Source: Haliotis asinina
Taxonomy: Eukaryota; Mollusca; Gastropoda; Lepetellida; Haliotidae
Length of the DNA: 64,000 nt
Direction: 5' to 3'
Assembly: GCF_037392515.1 (NCBI RefSeq)
Contig: NC_090285.1
Span: forward strand, 1,677,501 to 1,741,500
In this document: piece by piece, positions 33,103-44,885 of the stretch
How positions within the stretch are numbered: the stretch's first letter is position 1
How the letters are laid out: each line of letters begins with the position of its first letter
The notes under the pieces: model-generated
Seen by the model: only the letters and a program-made list of their open reading frames with translations
Told to the model about the DNA's origin: nothing
Databases searched by the model: none
Position numbers and translations under genes: made by a program

Positions 33103-33310
33103 ATGCCACGATTAACAGCTGAAGAGGGCGAAAGGGCCCTTGGGTTCTCGTGGATGGTGTCACATACAACGATGTTACCAACGCCCTCGGATGCCATCGT
33201 GTCAGGATTGTAAGACGTATTCAGCGCAACAGACAGACTGGGGTCACCGTTGACAGACCAATAAGTGGACGTACACGCATCACAACGCCAGCTGGAGATG
33301 GGTACCTCCG
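33103..33310 (+). pseudogene. Tc1-like transposase remnant B, unit 2
   Basis: Same N-terminal DNA-binding relic as 12097-12310 (MPRLTAEEGERAL, then VRIVRRIQRNRQTGVTVDRP and ITTPAGDGYLRY). It is frameshifted and has no catalytic domain. Confidence 0.6.
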
Positions 33311-33800
33311 TTATTAACAAAGAAGGATAACGATTCTTTTGTCGTTACTATACTACTGGCACCTGTCGTATCTCATAACAAGATTAACAGGAAAGAAAGA
33401 AACGAAACAACAAGAAACACGACACTTTGTTTGGTGGAAAGACAGGCACATGGTCACTGTAATGTCAAGACAGTTGTGACAGCACACTGTCACTGGAGTG
33501 TTGCAACCATAGCAGTAAAACCACTATACCTACCTTTGTCTGGATGTCTGGCTCTGCGCATCGACTGGTTGTACTTCGGGATTTTAAACACTCATGGTGT
33601 TAAGTTCATGGGCGGCGATCCTTGGGCAAAGTCATGAAAAGGTCCTTCAGTTTTCCCACAATGTGTGATGTCCGGGGTGCCAGCTGGTGTGCTGTGGATA
33701 TCTACGCAACATGCTACTGAAACACTATCTAACATCATCATAATCATGTGTGAATGTGTCATTACCTGAACGTTTACACAATGTCTAAAGTTTCTGCAGT
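33311..33800. other. Unassigned spacer before the minisatellite, unit 2
   Basis: Conserved among units 1-4. It contains a 68-codon plus frame beginning MVERQAHGHCNVKTVV, possibly Tc1-derived at its start (TRHFVWWKDRHMVTV), but no domain can be followed. Confidence 0.3.
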
Positions 33801-33804
33801 TCCC

Positions 33805-36180
33805 TCTCACATACACAGACACACTGTTCCTTGTTACATTCACTTACACCCTGTTCCCTGACAAATTCACTGCCACTCTGTTCGCTGTCAAAATCACTGA
33901 CACATTGTTCCCTGTCACATCAAAATCACTGACACATTGCTCCCTGTCACACACACACACTGTTCCCTGTCACATGGGCACCGCTCGGTTCCCTGCCACA
34001 TACCCAAACGCTCTGTTCCCTGTCACAAAAACGGACAGCCAGTTCTTAATCACATGCACATACTCTGTTTCCTCTCACATGCACAGACACCCTGTTCGCT
34101 GTCACATGGACTGACACCAAGTCGTGTTTCACATACACAGACACCCTGTTCCCTGTGGCACATAAACAGACGCCTTGCTACCTGTCGCATACACACACAC
34201 CGCATTCCCAGTCAGATACACAGATACCCTGTACGCCCTGTCATACACAGACACCCTGTTCAATGTGTCACACACAGAAACCCTGTAACGTATGTCATAC
34301 CCAGAAACCCGATTCACTGGCACATACATTGAACACCTTTTTCCTGTCACAAACGCAGTCACACTGTTTCCTGTCACATACACAGTCACACTGTTTCCTG
34401 TCACGTACACAGACGCCCTGTTAAGCTTCACATGGATAGACAGCGTGTCACATATACACACAGATCCCACCCACAACGACACTCTATTTCTTGTTGCATA
34501 AAACGACACCGGTTGCCTGTCACAAACACAGAAACCATGTCCTCTGTCACCTACACAGACATCCAGCTGCCTATCACATACAGACACACGCACGTGTTCC
34601 CTGTCACATACACAAAAACCCTATTCACTCTCTCATACGCAGACACCCTGTTCTCTCTCACATACACTGACACACTGTCTCTTCTCACAAACACAGACAC
34701 CCTGTTGCCAGTCACAAGCGTACACACACTACTCCCTTCCATATACACAGGCACCCTGTTGCCTGTCGCAGACACATACATATAGTTTCCTTCAAACATA
34801 CGCACACACGGACACACGCACGCACACACACACACACACACACATACATACAGACAGACACCGTGTTCCCTGTCTCACATTCAGACCCCTGGTTCCATCT
34901 CACATACACACACATCCTGTTACTTGTCACATACACAGATAAGCTGTTCACTGATACAGAGAAATCCCGTTCCCTCTCACAAACACAGACACCATATTGA
35001 AAATCAAATACAAAAGCATCATATCACATACACACAAACACACACACACTCAAACAAACACACTTAACACACACTCACACTCACACACACACGCACACAC
35101 ACCTGTCACTGACACAGACACAATGTTCTTTGATACATAAAGTGACACCCTGTTCCCTGTCACATGCACGGACACCATATTTCCCGTCACATACACCGTC
35201 ATCTTGTTTCCGGATAGATACACTGACAGCCTGTTCCCTGTAATGCACACAGACACCCTGTTTCGTGTCACGTACAGAAACAACCTGTTCCCTGTCACAT
35301 ACACTAACAAACAGGTGCCCGTCACATGCACAGACACCCTCTTCATTGCTTCATACACAGCCGCCCTGATTACTATCACATACACACACACGCACACACT
35401 GTATTCCCAGTCAGATACACATACATCATGTTCACTGTCACATGAAGAACCCATGTTCCTTGTCACGTATACAGACACACTGTTTCCTGTCACGCACACA
35501 GACATAGTCGTTAGTGTCACAGATTCGGTTCCCTGTCATCTACACTGACACTCTGTTTCTGCCACGTACACAGACACACCATTGCCAGTCACATGCATAC
35601 ACACACTATTCCCTATTATACACACACATTTTGGCTGTCACAAACACGGACACATTGTTGCTCGTAACAAACACAGACACTCTGTTCCCTCAGAAATACA
35701 CTGACACTCTGTTCTCCGTCTCATACACAAACACACTGTAACTTATGTCATACCCATGCACATTGTTCCCTGCCTTATACACTGACATCCTGTCCCCGGT
35801 CACCTACACAGATGCCCTACTCCCTGTCACACCCTCTGACACCCTCTGTTATACACAGCCATCATTTTTCCTTTCACAAACACAGACACCGTAATCCCCG
35901 TCACACACACACGCACACACTCACATACACAGACACAATGTTGCCTGATACATACACTGACATCCTCTTCCTTGTCACATACACAGACATCCAGTCTCCT
36001 GATAGATACGCTGACACCTTATTAACTGTCATAAGCACGGAAATCCTGTTCCATGTTACATACACATACACCCTCTTCCCTAAAAGATACACTGACACCT
36101 CGTTCCCTGCCACATACACAGACACTGTTCACTGTTACACACACAGGCACCCTGTTCCCTTTCACAGATACAGACACCCT
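33805..36180. repeat. 27-bp minisatellite, unit 2, uninterrupted
   Basis: About 2.4 kb of the same repeat as in unit 1, with no Ty3/Gypsy insertion. It contains a (CA)n run near 34815-34850 and another near 35075-35105. All long open frames in it are repeats of nine codons on either strand. Confidence 0.85.
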
Positions 36181-36347
36181 GGGACAATCACGGTTATACT
36201 TAAGTAATACAGAAACTGTTTGTGATCTTAAAGTCATTTCAAATTGACAACCATCTGTAACAAAACATTCAGGAGTAGAACAAAATTCCATCTTATGTTG
36301 AATCCTATAGCTAACCTCAAGGAAGCAAACACGCACAATATATTCCA

Positions 36348-36641
36348 GTGCTGTTATACAGATTAGCTACAGATAGAAGCAGGAACATCATGAGATGTGA
36401 TGGTAGCTCTTGTATCCCATCTGTTGTCGGTAACAACAGTTTCCTACAAGGGGTCGAGGTGTTACAGTCAATACAACCACCAAAGATACCTAACACCTCG
36501 TTACCTGACACAAAATCAGCATTTGTTACGGATGGCTCACATCCGGGTACACCAGAGTGTGAACTGCAGTATGATGCACGGACATCAGAAGCCCGTGTGA
36601 CACCTCCGACCAGTCCCTGCCCCAGTCCCTCCTCTATATAG
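36348..36641 (+). other. Conserved 97-codon open frame of unknown function
   Basis: Frame starts MLLYRLATDRSRNIMRCDGS and ends in a Pro/Ser/Thr-rich tail, TPPTSPCPSPSSI. It is open in units 2, 3 (47921-48214) and 4 (59744-60037) and absent from unit 1. The few differences between copies include replacement changes (Ser/Pro, Asn/His), so conservation reflects recent duplication rather than proven constraint. No signal peptide or known domain. Confidence 0.25.
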
Positions 36642-36901
36642 GCGCCTGATACCCTTGGACAGATGGCTGGTTGACGGTTCGTCCACTCTATTTAGTGAGA
36701 CTTGTCCTGGCGTTGTCCTGGATCTACAACAGCCCTAGCATTACACAGAAATTTCTATCCTATTGTACAGATTAAAGTACAAAATACTGAGGCGATTTTG
36801 ATATGCCTACAAAACAGTCAGTTTCTCCGTTTCTCATTGTCCACCAATAAAAGCACTGTGCAACGACTTTTTCAACTTGATATTCGGTATCAAAAGGAAA
36901 T

Positions 36902-37204
36902 ATGAAATGGCTACTATCGTATTTTTCTATATACGACAACAAAGGGGATGTAGCTTCTGAGTTTATTCCACGGCCAGAGTCCAACTGCCGAACTTCATTC
37001 GGACCTCCCGGAATATCCCTTGCCGCTGAAACTCACGGGTCATCAGCTGATCATCCCTGGGTCCTCAGAGCTCAGCCCAGCTCAGCCTCCCTTACAAGTA
37101 CATACAGTAATATATTCTGTCTAGTCTACACATGCAATAAGTTCTTATTTCTACGGTACCTACTTTCTTCCACGTTTCATTTATATTTATACCAAGTACA
37201 CTAA
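36902..37204 (+). other. Conserved 100-codon open frame of unknown function
   Basis: Starts MKWLLSYFSIYDNKGDVASE. It is open at equal length in units 2, 3 (48475-48777) and 4 (60298-60600) and shorter in unit 1 (24614). Its 3' half reads as low-complexity hydrophobic sequence running toward the AT-rich VNTR. A donor-like site, CTTACAAgtacat, lies within it near 37098. Possibly a first exon of the plus-strand gene, but phase does not match the next visible exon. Confidence 0.2.
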
Positions 37205-37224
37205 CATGCATGTATAGCCATTAA

Positions 37225-37665
37225 TAATTCATATATCTATAACATACCTACGACATTTATATATTTATAATATCTATAACATACCTACGACATTTATATA
37301 TTTATAATATCTATAACATCACTGCGACATTTATATATCCATAACATCTATAACATACCTACGGCATTTATATATCTATAACATCTATAACATCACTATA
37401 CCACATTTACATATCTGTAACATCTATAACATAACTACGACATTTATATATCTATAACATCTACAACATCACTATACCACATTTACGTATCTATAACATC
37501 TATAACATAACTACGACATTTATATATCTATAACATCTACAACATCACTATACCACATTTACGTATCTATAACATCTATGACATAACTACGAGATTTATA
37601 TATCTATAACATCTACAACATCACTACGACATTTATATATCTATAACATGTATAACATCACTACG
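37225..37665. repeat. AT-rich 37-bp VNTR, unit 2
   Basis: About 12 copies alternating between 'catcactaccacattta'-type and 'catacctacgacattta'-type units joined by 'tatctataacatctataaca'. Confidence 0.85.
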
Positions 37666-37963
37666 ATACTACTATGAATTTCTGATGATAGAGCTCTGAG
37701 CATGCACCAACAGATGGTGCATATTACACTCTACAAACAAAGAAACGCATATATGAAATTCAAATATGATACTTACAATATGTACACATATCTAAACTCA
37801 AACACGTTTTGGGTTTGCACATTGTTTCTGGAATGTTTTAGAAGATCATGCTTGACCAAACGCATCCGAAACTGATTTTGAATGGTTTTGTCAATCAGGA
37901 TTGTCATCATGTGCTTGGATGTCATGCAGCACGAAGATCAGGCACAATGATTACAGTATGTGA

Positions 37964-37972
37964 CTATAAAAG
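37964..37972 (+). promoter_or_regulatory. TATA-box candidate, unit 3 plus-strand gene
   Basis: CTATAAAAG lies about 90 bp upstream of the repeat-bearing exon. It is identical in units 4 (49691-49699) and 5 (61319-61327), but reads CTACAAAAG in unit 2. If real, transcription would start near 37995 and read straight into that exon. Confidence 0.35.
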
Positions 37973-38060
37973 AACCAAATGACTCTCACAATTTCAGCCA
38001 AGATCTTTGCAAATACTGTACACGAAACTGGGACGTCTCAACGCTGCCGATCGAAATTAG

Positions 38061-39583
38061 GCAATTGAACGACTGCAAGCTGACGAATCAAAGAGTGAGG
38101 TGGCAAGGATCTTCGATTTCGTCAAAGAAATTCGACAAATGAGCACGATCATCCACGACCTTTGCAAATTGAATACGACGATTCCTGAAACCGACAATAC
38201 AATTGGGACGATTCCTGAAACCGGCAATACAATTGGGTCGATTCTTGAAACCGGCAATACAACTGGGTCGCAAGTACTTGCCCAAAATACACCACGGGAT
38301 AAATACTGTCATCTGTACAGGTAACGTATTTGTATGGTAGCCTGCAACACCAGTCGCAAACACCAGTCCTGATGTCACTGAAACCAGGGATCCACTCAAA
38401 TGACTTTCACCCCTAATTTTAGGGGGATATCGCTTTATTGATTTCATTTACGACTGCGACAGATGGTCTCCGAATTTCGTTATAAGTTCAGAAGCATCTG
38501 TCAGTATGATTTTCATCTTACTCACCTTACACAATTACAAGATACCCACGTTTAGCAGGAAAATGCCCACCTCATCAAGCTTGCAGTTAACCCCCGTGCG
38601 ATGTTAGCACTAAATATTTTTGGTGGCATGAGCCATGTGTATTTTGCAGTACTAAACCAATACGCAGCTGTCTTTATTTGTCAGTCGTACTGACAAGGTA
38701 GTCTAAAAGATGAAGCCTTTAGTTTTGGCAACGAAGATGCGGTTCGGATTCCCATAGTGGTACAATGTATGAATCCCATTTCCGACGTACTGGAATATTG
38801 GTAAATCCAAGCTCACCCACTAACTCATTTCTGAACTGAATGGTTCTACGCTACAGGAAGTACGTCAAGCAGAGTTCCTGGACACCAACAAAGATGGCCG
38901 CGTAGACAGGTCCGAGGCTACCAACTCTCTTAGGGTGGATCACGAGGACGAAGAACTTCACGGTTTCATGGACAAGGCTCATTTCAAACGTGAGTACCTC
39001 CGTTTAACGTTCACCATACGTTGATCCAGTGTACTTTAGCAGGAGTACCGGGTACTTGTGGTATAATTATCATTTAGCATTGCTTTGGAAAGAATGAAAA
39101 GGTCATTACACCATTGCTGCTCTCTATAAACATATTAACATTTTGAACAGATAAAACAGAGATCAGGTGGACACAGTGACTTCTCGGTAGACACACTGGA
39201 CACTTGACACCTTATTGGGGAGACCTGGCTGAGCTACCGTGTCATGTCACCTATGTAGGGTGGACTGACTGTCCTGTGTACCATTTCAGGGGATCTGTCT
39301 CGTTGACTTGGTGGATGTTTGCCAACGTATTCCAGTGGCGCTCCTGGTGCTCATGACTACAGTTACTGAGTTGTCTTCCCGATTCGAATATGGTGTCAGA
39401 TAGCTGGGATAGTGTGTATTGTGTTGTGAAACACGAAACCAATCAAAACCCTCCAAATCTGGAATTGATTCATCTGTTGATGGATAATATGTAATGTTAC
39501 TTCTTTTTTCTCTTTCAATTGACTGAGGATATGAACACATTTTACATCCTTATGTTTCAACACGTACGCCAGTATTCAATAAA
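38061..39583 (+). pseudogene. EF-hand gene relic, plus strand, unit 3
   Basis: The repeat exon (38061-38320) is fully open: a helical segment AIERLQADESKSEVARIF and following, then three 10-residue repeats (TIPETDNTIG, TIPETGNTIG, SILETGNTTG), ending KYCHLYR at a good donor. The EF-hand exon (38857-38989) is 133 bp instead of 140: a 7-bp deletion after 'gaagtacgtc' shifts the frame into an early TAG. The second EF-hand exon is gone in a deletion of about 535 bp. The last-exon acceptor reads TTTCAA instead of TTTCAG. AATAAA survives at 39578. A full-length EF-hand protein cannot be made. Units 4 and 5 share the 7-bp deletion and the exon loss. Confidence 0.65.
38670..38845 (+). repeat. tRNA-derived SINE, unit 3
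   Basis: Same module as 415-570, next to the damaged EF-hand exon. Confidence 0.55.
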
Positions 39584-39591
39584 GTTACATT

Positions 39592-39770
39592 TTGTTTCAT
39601 GTCAACTCTCCTTGTTGTGTGTTATACAGTATGGTTGATATGGCTTCTGTTTGACGTCAACTCTCCTTGTTGTGTTTTATACAGTGTGGTTGATGTACAG
39701 AGTTTCGGTTTCATGTGAACTCTCCCTGTTCTGTTTTTTTTTTTCAGTATGGCTGATGTACAGGGCTTCT
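39592..39770. repeat. 59-bp repeats, unit 3
   Basis: Three copies, the last ending in a T-tract followed by CAG directly before the ATG of the small frame at 39749. Confidence 0.65.
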
Positions 39771-39901
39771 GCCAAAACTGTACATGCAGGCGCCGTGTGG
39801 GTTCTCATAACAATCTGTCCTATCATCCCTACAGGGTTGTCTACTTGCTGGTCAAGTTTACCGAATTTCTAGAGTGGCATTATTTAGAAGTTGGGGAGTA
39901 A
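39749..39901 (+). other. Small Cys-rich open frame, 50 codons, unit 3
   Basis: ATG right after a strong acceptor-like tract (ten or more T, then CAG). The product starts MADVQGFCQNCTCRRRVGSH and ends FLEWHYLEVGE. The same frame is open in units 4 (51143-51295) and 5 (63170-63322), but in units 1 and 2 a stop follows about 20 codons after the Met position. It could be an alternative last exon or a chance frame. Confidence 0.2.
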
Positions 39902-40078
39902 TATAAGGACAAGCTTTATGGATTAACAGTTTCTTTATTCAGATGATGCGACGTTTCCATACAGATTCTTTATCTTTGTCAGATACCAGCTTGACAACGA
40001 AACAAAAATCTGTATCGAAACGTCGCATCATCTGACTAAAGAACTTGTTCATTCATAAAGCTTGCCCTTATAAGTTTA
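39900..40078. repeat. Hairpin element with about 60-bp arms, unit 3
   Basis: Left arm starts 'ggacaagctttatggatta' and runs through 'agatgatgcgacgtttccat'. The right arm is its complement, from 'aatctgtatcgaaacgtcg' to 'cattcataaagcttgccc'. The loop is about 40 bp. Full-arm copies also lie in units 4 (about 51296-51475) and 5 (about 63323-63500). There is no coding capacity. Confidence 0.75.
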
Positions 40079-40339
40079 GCGAAATGGCGACATGAGACGT
40101 AAAGAAGGAAATTCACACAAAATACCGAGTGGACATTAAAGCGAGGCGCACACACGAGTACACAGTCTCAACCTGTGGCACAGCGATGTTTGGTTAACGC
40201 ATGTTTTCTAATGTTCTATTTATGACCAGGCAGCATATATTTTATCACATAAAATAAAACTAACAGACATGGAGTCAACACAGGGAGATAGTGTTGTTTT
40301 AGTTCGTCCTACTGCAGCCACACTACAGGCCTGAAAATA

Positions 40340-40612
40340 TTCCAATCCGGAGTGAACAATTAAACCGGTGATTGCTATCTTAATATTACGTTGGGACACG
40401 TTATAATATCAAGGTTGCCGCCATATAGCTCGAATATTGCTCAGTGCGGCATAAACCTAAACTCACACCAATTAGTAGCCACGGGGCCGTTCCACTAACC
40501 AGGTGGACGATCTCCGAGACTTGACTGTTTCAATGTACCATGACGGGTCAGTAGCTGCTCACAGTATCAACCAGTGATTTGCCTCACCCATAATCGATTA
40601 TGTACCGACTAT
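40340..40612. repeat. Gastropod SINE-like module, unit 3
   Basis: Equivalent of 4555-4830 with 'gccgccatatagctcgaata' and 'gctcagtgcggcataaac'. Confidence 0.5.
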
Positions 40613-41087
40613 AAACACCAACCAAACAAAATGTATTTGCTCTTTTGTATACCAGATAAATGTGAAATGACGTCACCTAAAGTGATTTTACGTTCTCTTC
40701 TTTTAACGTTTCCTCCCCTTCAGCAAAAAAACGATATAATGTGAGGCGTAGATCTGGTTTGAGCAGATTAGTGAAATAAGTTTTCGTTTGATATCTATTC
40801 AACACATACATGAAAAAGGTCCAGTTATCAAAAAGAAACCTTATATTCATATTGGATACTATCTAACCGTCCCCTGATATGTGATTTACCACTGAATACA
40901 CGCTATGACTGCACCATCTTGTGGCAGCATGCCAAATGGGTAATCTTCGTGTACCCATTGAATTCAAAACCTTTTCCTTTCCCGTCTCCAGCTGTGTGAA
41001 CGCATATACACGTGTGTAAAACTACCATCCAACTGAACCCGAGTTATATTGGACATCACATGGAGCAAAAGTGTAAACAATAATTAC

Positions 41088-42555
41088 CAGATTCTGGACC
41101 TTCGTCCTCGAACGTCAGCGCCGCATCAAAGAACTCGTCCACATCCACGTTGCCATCACCTTTCAACCATTACAGAAACGACAATCTGAGGACGTGCGTG
41201 AAGTCAATGAATCGGACCACAGTGATCGACTAAAACCTTTGGAATCTACCATTACAATGTTGTATATAGTGATGTAACATACATAAACCTTTGCTTATAG
41301 TCTATTAGGTAGAATGGGTGTCTAAATCACAGAGCTACATTTAGCTCACCAATATGACTTAGACAAACGCCCTCACACCCAGTGAGACAGTCACACGCAC
41401 GCAAGCACGCACACACGCACACCCACTGGGATAACCACCGTAACTTAAAGCTGTATGCGACATTAGAAGCTGTCAGTGTTAAATGCTTTATGCCTCCAGC
41501 TGTTACGAGTTTCACGTAGCCAGCAACTCACGTTTGGCATCGGCCATGTTCATGAAGTGATCGAGTTGGGCGTCGCTTTGGTCGACTCCGAAGTAGCTAG
41601 CGGCCTCGGACCAGTCCACCAAACCATCTGTGTTCGCGTCCACAGCCCGGATCTCACGCTCTGTAAACTTTCTGTTGAAGTTCGTTAGGAGCATTCAGAA
41701 TAATTGAATTTCTAATCATCAGTCGACATGAGTCACCATCAATCGGTAAGCTCTGACATCAGCTTATCGGAGTCAGGTAACAGAGCGCATTCATTCAATG
41801 AGCTGAGTTTCCGGATGAAATAGTAAATGACATTAAAACCATACTGAACAAAATACCGATAAGCAATTTGCGAAGAAATCGTTTTTAAGGAGCACAGATG
41901 AATCATAACATTTGACCTTTTGTAACCTAAGCGATGGAAATCAGAGTAATCGTGATTAGCAACAGAAACAGAAGTTCAGTTCTCCTTAAGGCAAACTACC
42001 TGTGAAAGTCAGCAAAAGGGACTTTTCTACTGATAATCATTAATGACACCATGTGTTCGGGAGAAGAGTAATATGTTGTCCTACCGTTAGCACCCGCTGT
42101 TTACAGTATTTGCATGACAAAATTAAGCGTTACAGTCCTCGTACAGCATCCATGTGGAGAATCGAACCCGAGTTTACACTTTTACCACTGGGCTATCCCA
42201 CTGCGTCTTAATGAAGAGTAGCTCTTTTCGATAAAAAGAGACTTGAGTGGTGTCTGTTGAAAGTGATAATACTGAATAATGTTGTCGAAACATTATCTTT
42301 TACAGTGTACCATAATTAGTAGAACATTGAAACTAAGAGTTATTTCAATAAATACGTTAACTGTAAATACCTGTACAGACCACACCCGATCTTTATTCCC
42401 GTGTGGTCAGGCCTGAAATAGGTTTTAGCCACAGTACCCAAAACTGGCTTGATGAAGGGTTTACTTGTTCGTCTCCCCCAACGTTTTCGCCAAAACCCAT
42501 CCGTTCCCATGACGACCAGGACAGTGGTCAAACATAGAAGAAACGCCAGCCTCAT
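41088..42555 (-). pseudogene. Secreted EF-hand gene, minus strand, unit 3, last exon lost
   Basis: Exons 42371-42555, 41532-41671 and 41088-41159 are intact and in phase: signal peptide MRLAFLLCLTTVLVVMG, basic FWRKRWGRR, loops DANTDGLVDWSE and DAKRDGNVDVDE. A deletion of about 600 bp removes the last exon, its acceptor and the poly(A) region; the join lies at about 41067. If the third intron is not spliced, the frame would continue into it and stop after GNYCLHFCSM, so a protein with both EF-hands is still conceivable. Arg to Trp in the first loop is shared with unit 4. Either a pseudogene or a copy with a new 3' end. Confidence 0.6.
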
Positions 42556-43056
42556 TCTTACTCTGAAAATAATGTCAAATCATGTGAAATTCGGTAATGG
42601 AGACATGCGAATAATGTAGTTCATGAAGAGAAGTTGGCAAGGCCCGATTATTCCAGAGATTTGAAAATTATGTCAAATATTGAGAAATTCGGTAATGAGA
42701 CATGAGAATTCTGTAATTCCTAATCGCGATCCAAACCGCGATTACATGTATTCCATAGAGCATAGAGAGTAGAGCTGTGTATCTTCGCCTAAGTAGCGAG
42801 ACCATATAAACCAGCGGCCAAACGAAACGCCAACAGAATAGAAACGTCTGTAAATTGCCAAAATATTTGAAAATAGCTAAAACACATATCTCGAACACAG
42901 CATGTCTATTCCCACTGGACATTGGCACTTTTACGAAAAAAAACCAGAATATGCACGAATACAGGAAACTGTACACAAAGTTACCCGTTTCATACTAGGC
43001 TATAAAAACTAACCAGGTTTATTCTCTTACACCGACTGACAACAGGACCATACCTC

Positions 43057-43520
43057 GTTTAACACCAGAGCGGAGGTAGTGAGCAATCTGTATGTTACAG
43101 ATGGAACAGACACAAGAGCATGTGGCTAGGACCATGGGGTGCTGTAAAAAAAAATTCATCATCGGAAGGCACGTCACACGTCTACGGCAGACTGCCAGTA
43201 CTGTAGACAGGCCAAAGACCGATATACTGAAGGTCTCTACCCAACTGGCAACAGCGACACTGGCAAAAAGTGTGAAATTTGCTGACGGAAGCAAGTTTTA
43301 GCTCTACAAGATCAGTCCTCCACTGAGCACCTTTGGGAATAATTGGGACGTCGTATTCGGAAACGCCCAAAGCAACCATTGACGAAGAACGTGTTGGCAG
43401 TTGCTCTGCTAAAGGAGTGGAATCGCATCCCTAATCAAAACGTCAGAAGAATCAGCTACTCACTTCGACCCCAGATTCAAGCCTGTATCACTGTTAGGGG
43501 AGGCCATACCCGGCACTGAG
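43057..43520 (+). pseudogene. Tc1-like transposase remnant A, unit 3
   Basis: Almost identical to 31550-32012, including the internal deletion. It ends in the near-consensus C-terminal stretch RIPNQNVRRISYSLRP and RGGHTRH. Confidence 0.63.
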
Positions 43521-43931
43521 CAATATGTGCTGCTCAGAAAGTTGTAAAAGCTCCAAGTCCATTCTGCATTGGTGATCAAATACTGGATAATGCACCCCAG
43601 TGTCAATCTTGTGATAACAGATAACAATCTGCGTTGTTTTTCTTCTTGTTATCCATTACATACTGCTGCTGAATGATTGCTTTTTGTCATAACACATTCA
43701 ACGTGACCATATTTTGCCTAAGTTTTGTTTTAGGCCAGAAAATCTATATGAATCCCGTAGAATTGCGTCGCTAACCATCATACACCATATGGGCTACACA
43801 TTTGAGTCACTGCCGTGATAGATGACTAACCCTCTTCTTAATGGTATTGTCCGTATTTGGACCCTATGTAGATACCACACCAATGCCAGTCTGTTTGGCT
43901 AAAAACGGAATGCTGAATTACAATGTAGCTC

Positions 43932-44156
43932 AGTGAAGACTCTAAATCCGCAAAATTCGACCATCTTAAAGCCAATCCAAACCTCAACATCAGATGGAAC
44001 ACCATTAGGTTTATCCAAAGGAACAAGACTGACTTCTCAGCTCGCAAACTACTTGAAGCTGTCCGTAAAAGAACATTAGTCCACCCATCAACAGAGATGA
44101 AGGATCTACCACTACGACCACCATTAATCTGTTTCCCCTGGGAAGTCGAGTTTTAG
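43932..44156 (+). pseudogene. Open frame of unknown origin, unit 3 copy
   Basis: Copy of 32424-32648; still open, with single replacements. Confidence 0.28.
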
Positions 44157-44677
44157 GCAGCAATGCTTTTACAAACAATTCAGTGTATTGTATTGGCAGA
44201 ATCACTTAACTATGCATTCTAGCTAGTTTATATCCTCTCTCTGTTACTACATCGTTCATAGTTGTTAATAAATGGTGTTATTTGTCTACCAACTGATACA
44301 TATTTCAGTAATTTGAAGACGAGTATTTAACAGTCCACAGAGTTGTTTACATTCTGTCACTTCTACACTGACTCCTTTTTCTTCAGGTAACAAAGACAGT
44401 AGACACAAGCACATTCCTAATTGTTTTTCAAATTCAGATGAATTTGAATGAGACTCTCTTCCTATTCCTAATGCAATACGCCTTGCAACGTCAAGTAGTA
44501 TTTAATTTCTTGTGGTGATATCGATGTATCATGGACCCTCGAGACATAAATAATCCTGATATTTTGCCTAAATGTGTTTTGTATCGAAGCACTAGTATAC
44601 CGTATCTGGCGATGAATCGTTACACCACTAACAAAGACAGACTAGAAAGCATGATCTAACACACAAGTACGAGAATC

Positions 44678-44885
44678 ATGCCACGATTAACAGCTGAAGA
44701 GGGCGAAAGGGCCCTTGGGTTCTCGTGGATGGTGTCACATACAACGATGTTACCAACGCCCTCGGATGCCATCGTGTCAGGATTGTAAGACGTATTCAGC
44801 GCAACAGACAGACTGGGGTCACCGTTGACAGACCAATAAGTGGACGTACACGCATCACAACGCCAGCTGGAGATGGGTACCTCCG
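44678..44885 (+). pseudogene. Tc1-like transposase remnant B, unit 3
   Basis: Copy of 33103-33310. Confidence 0.58.
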
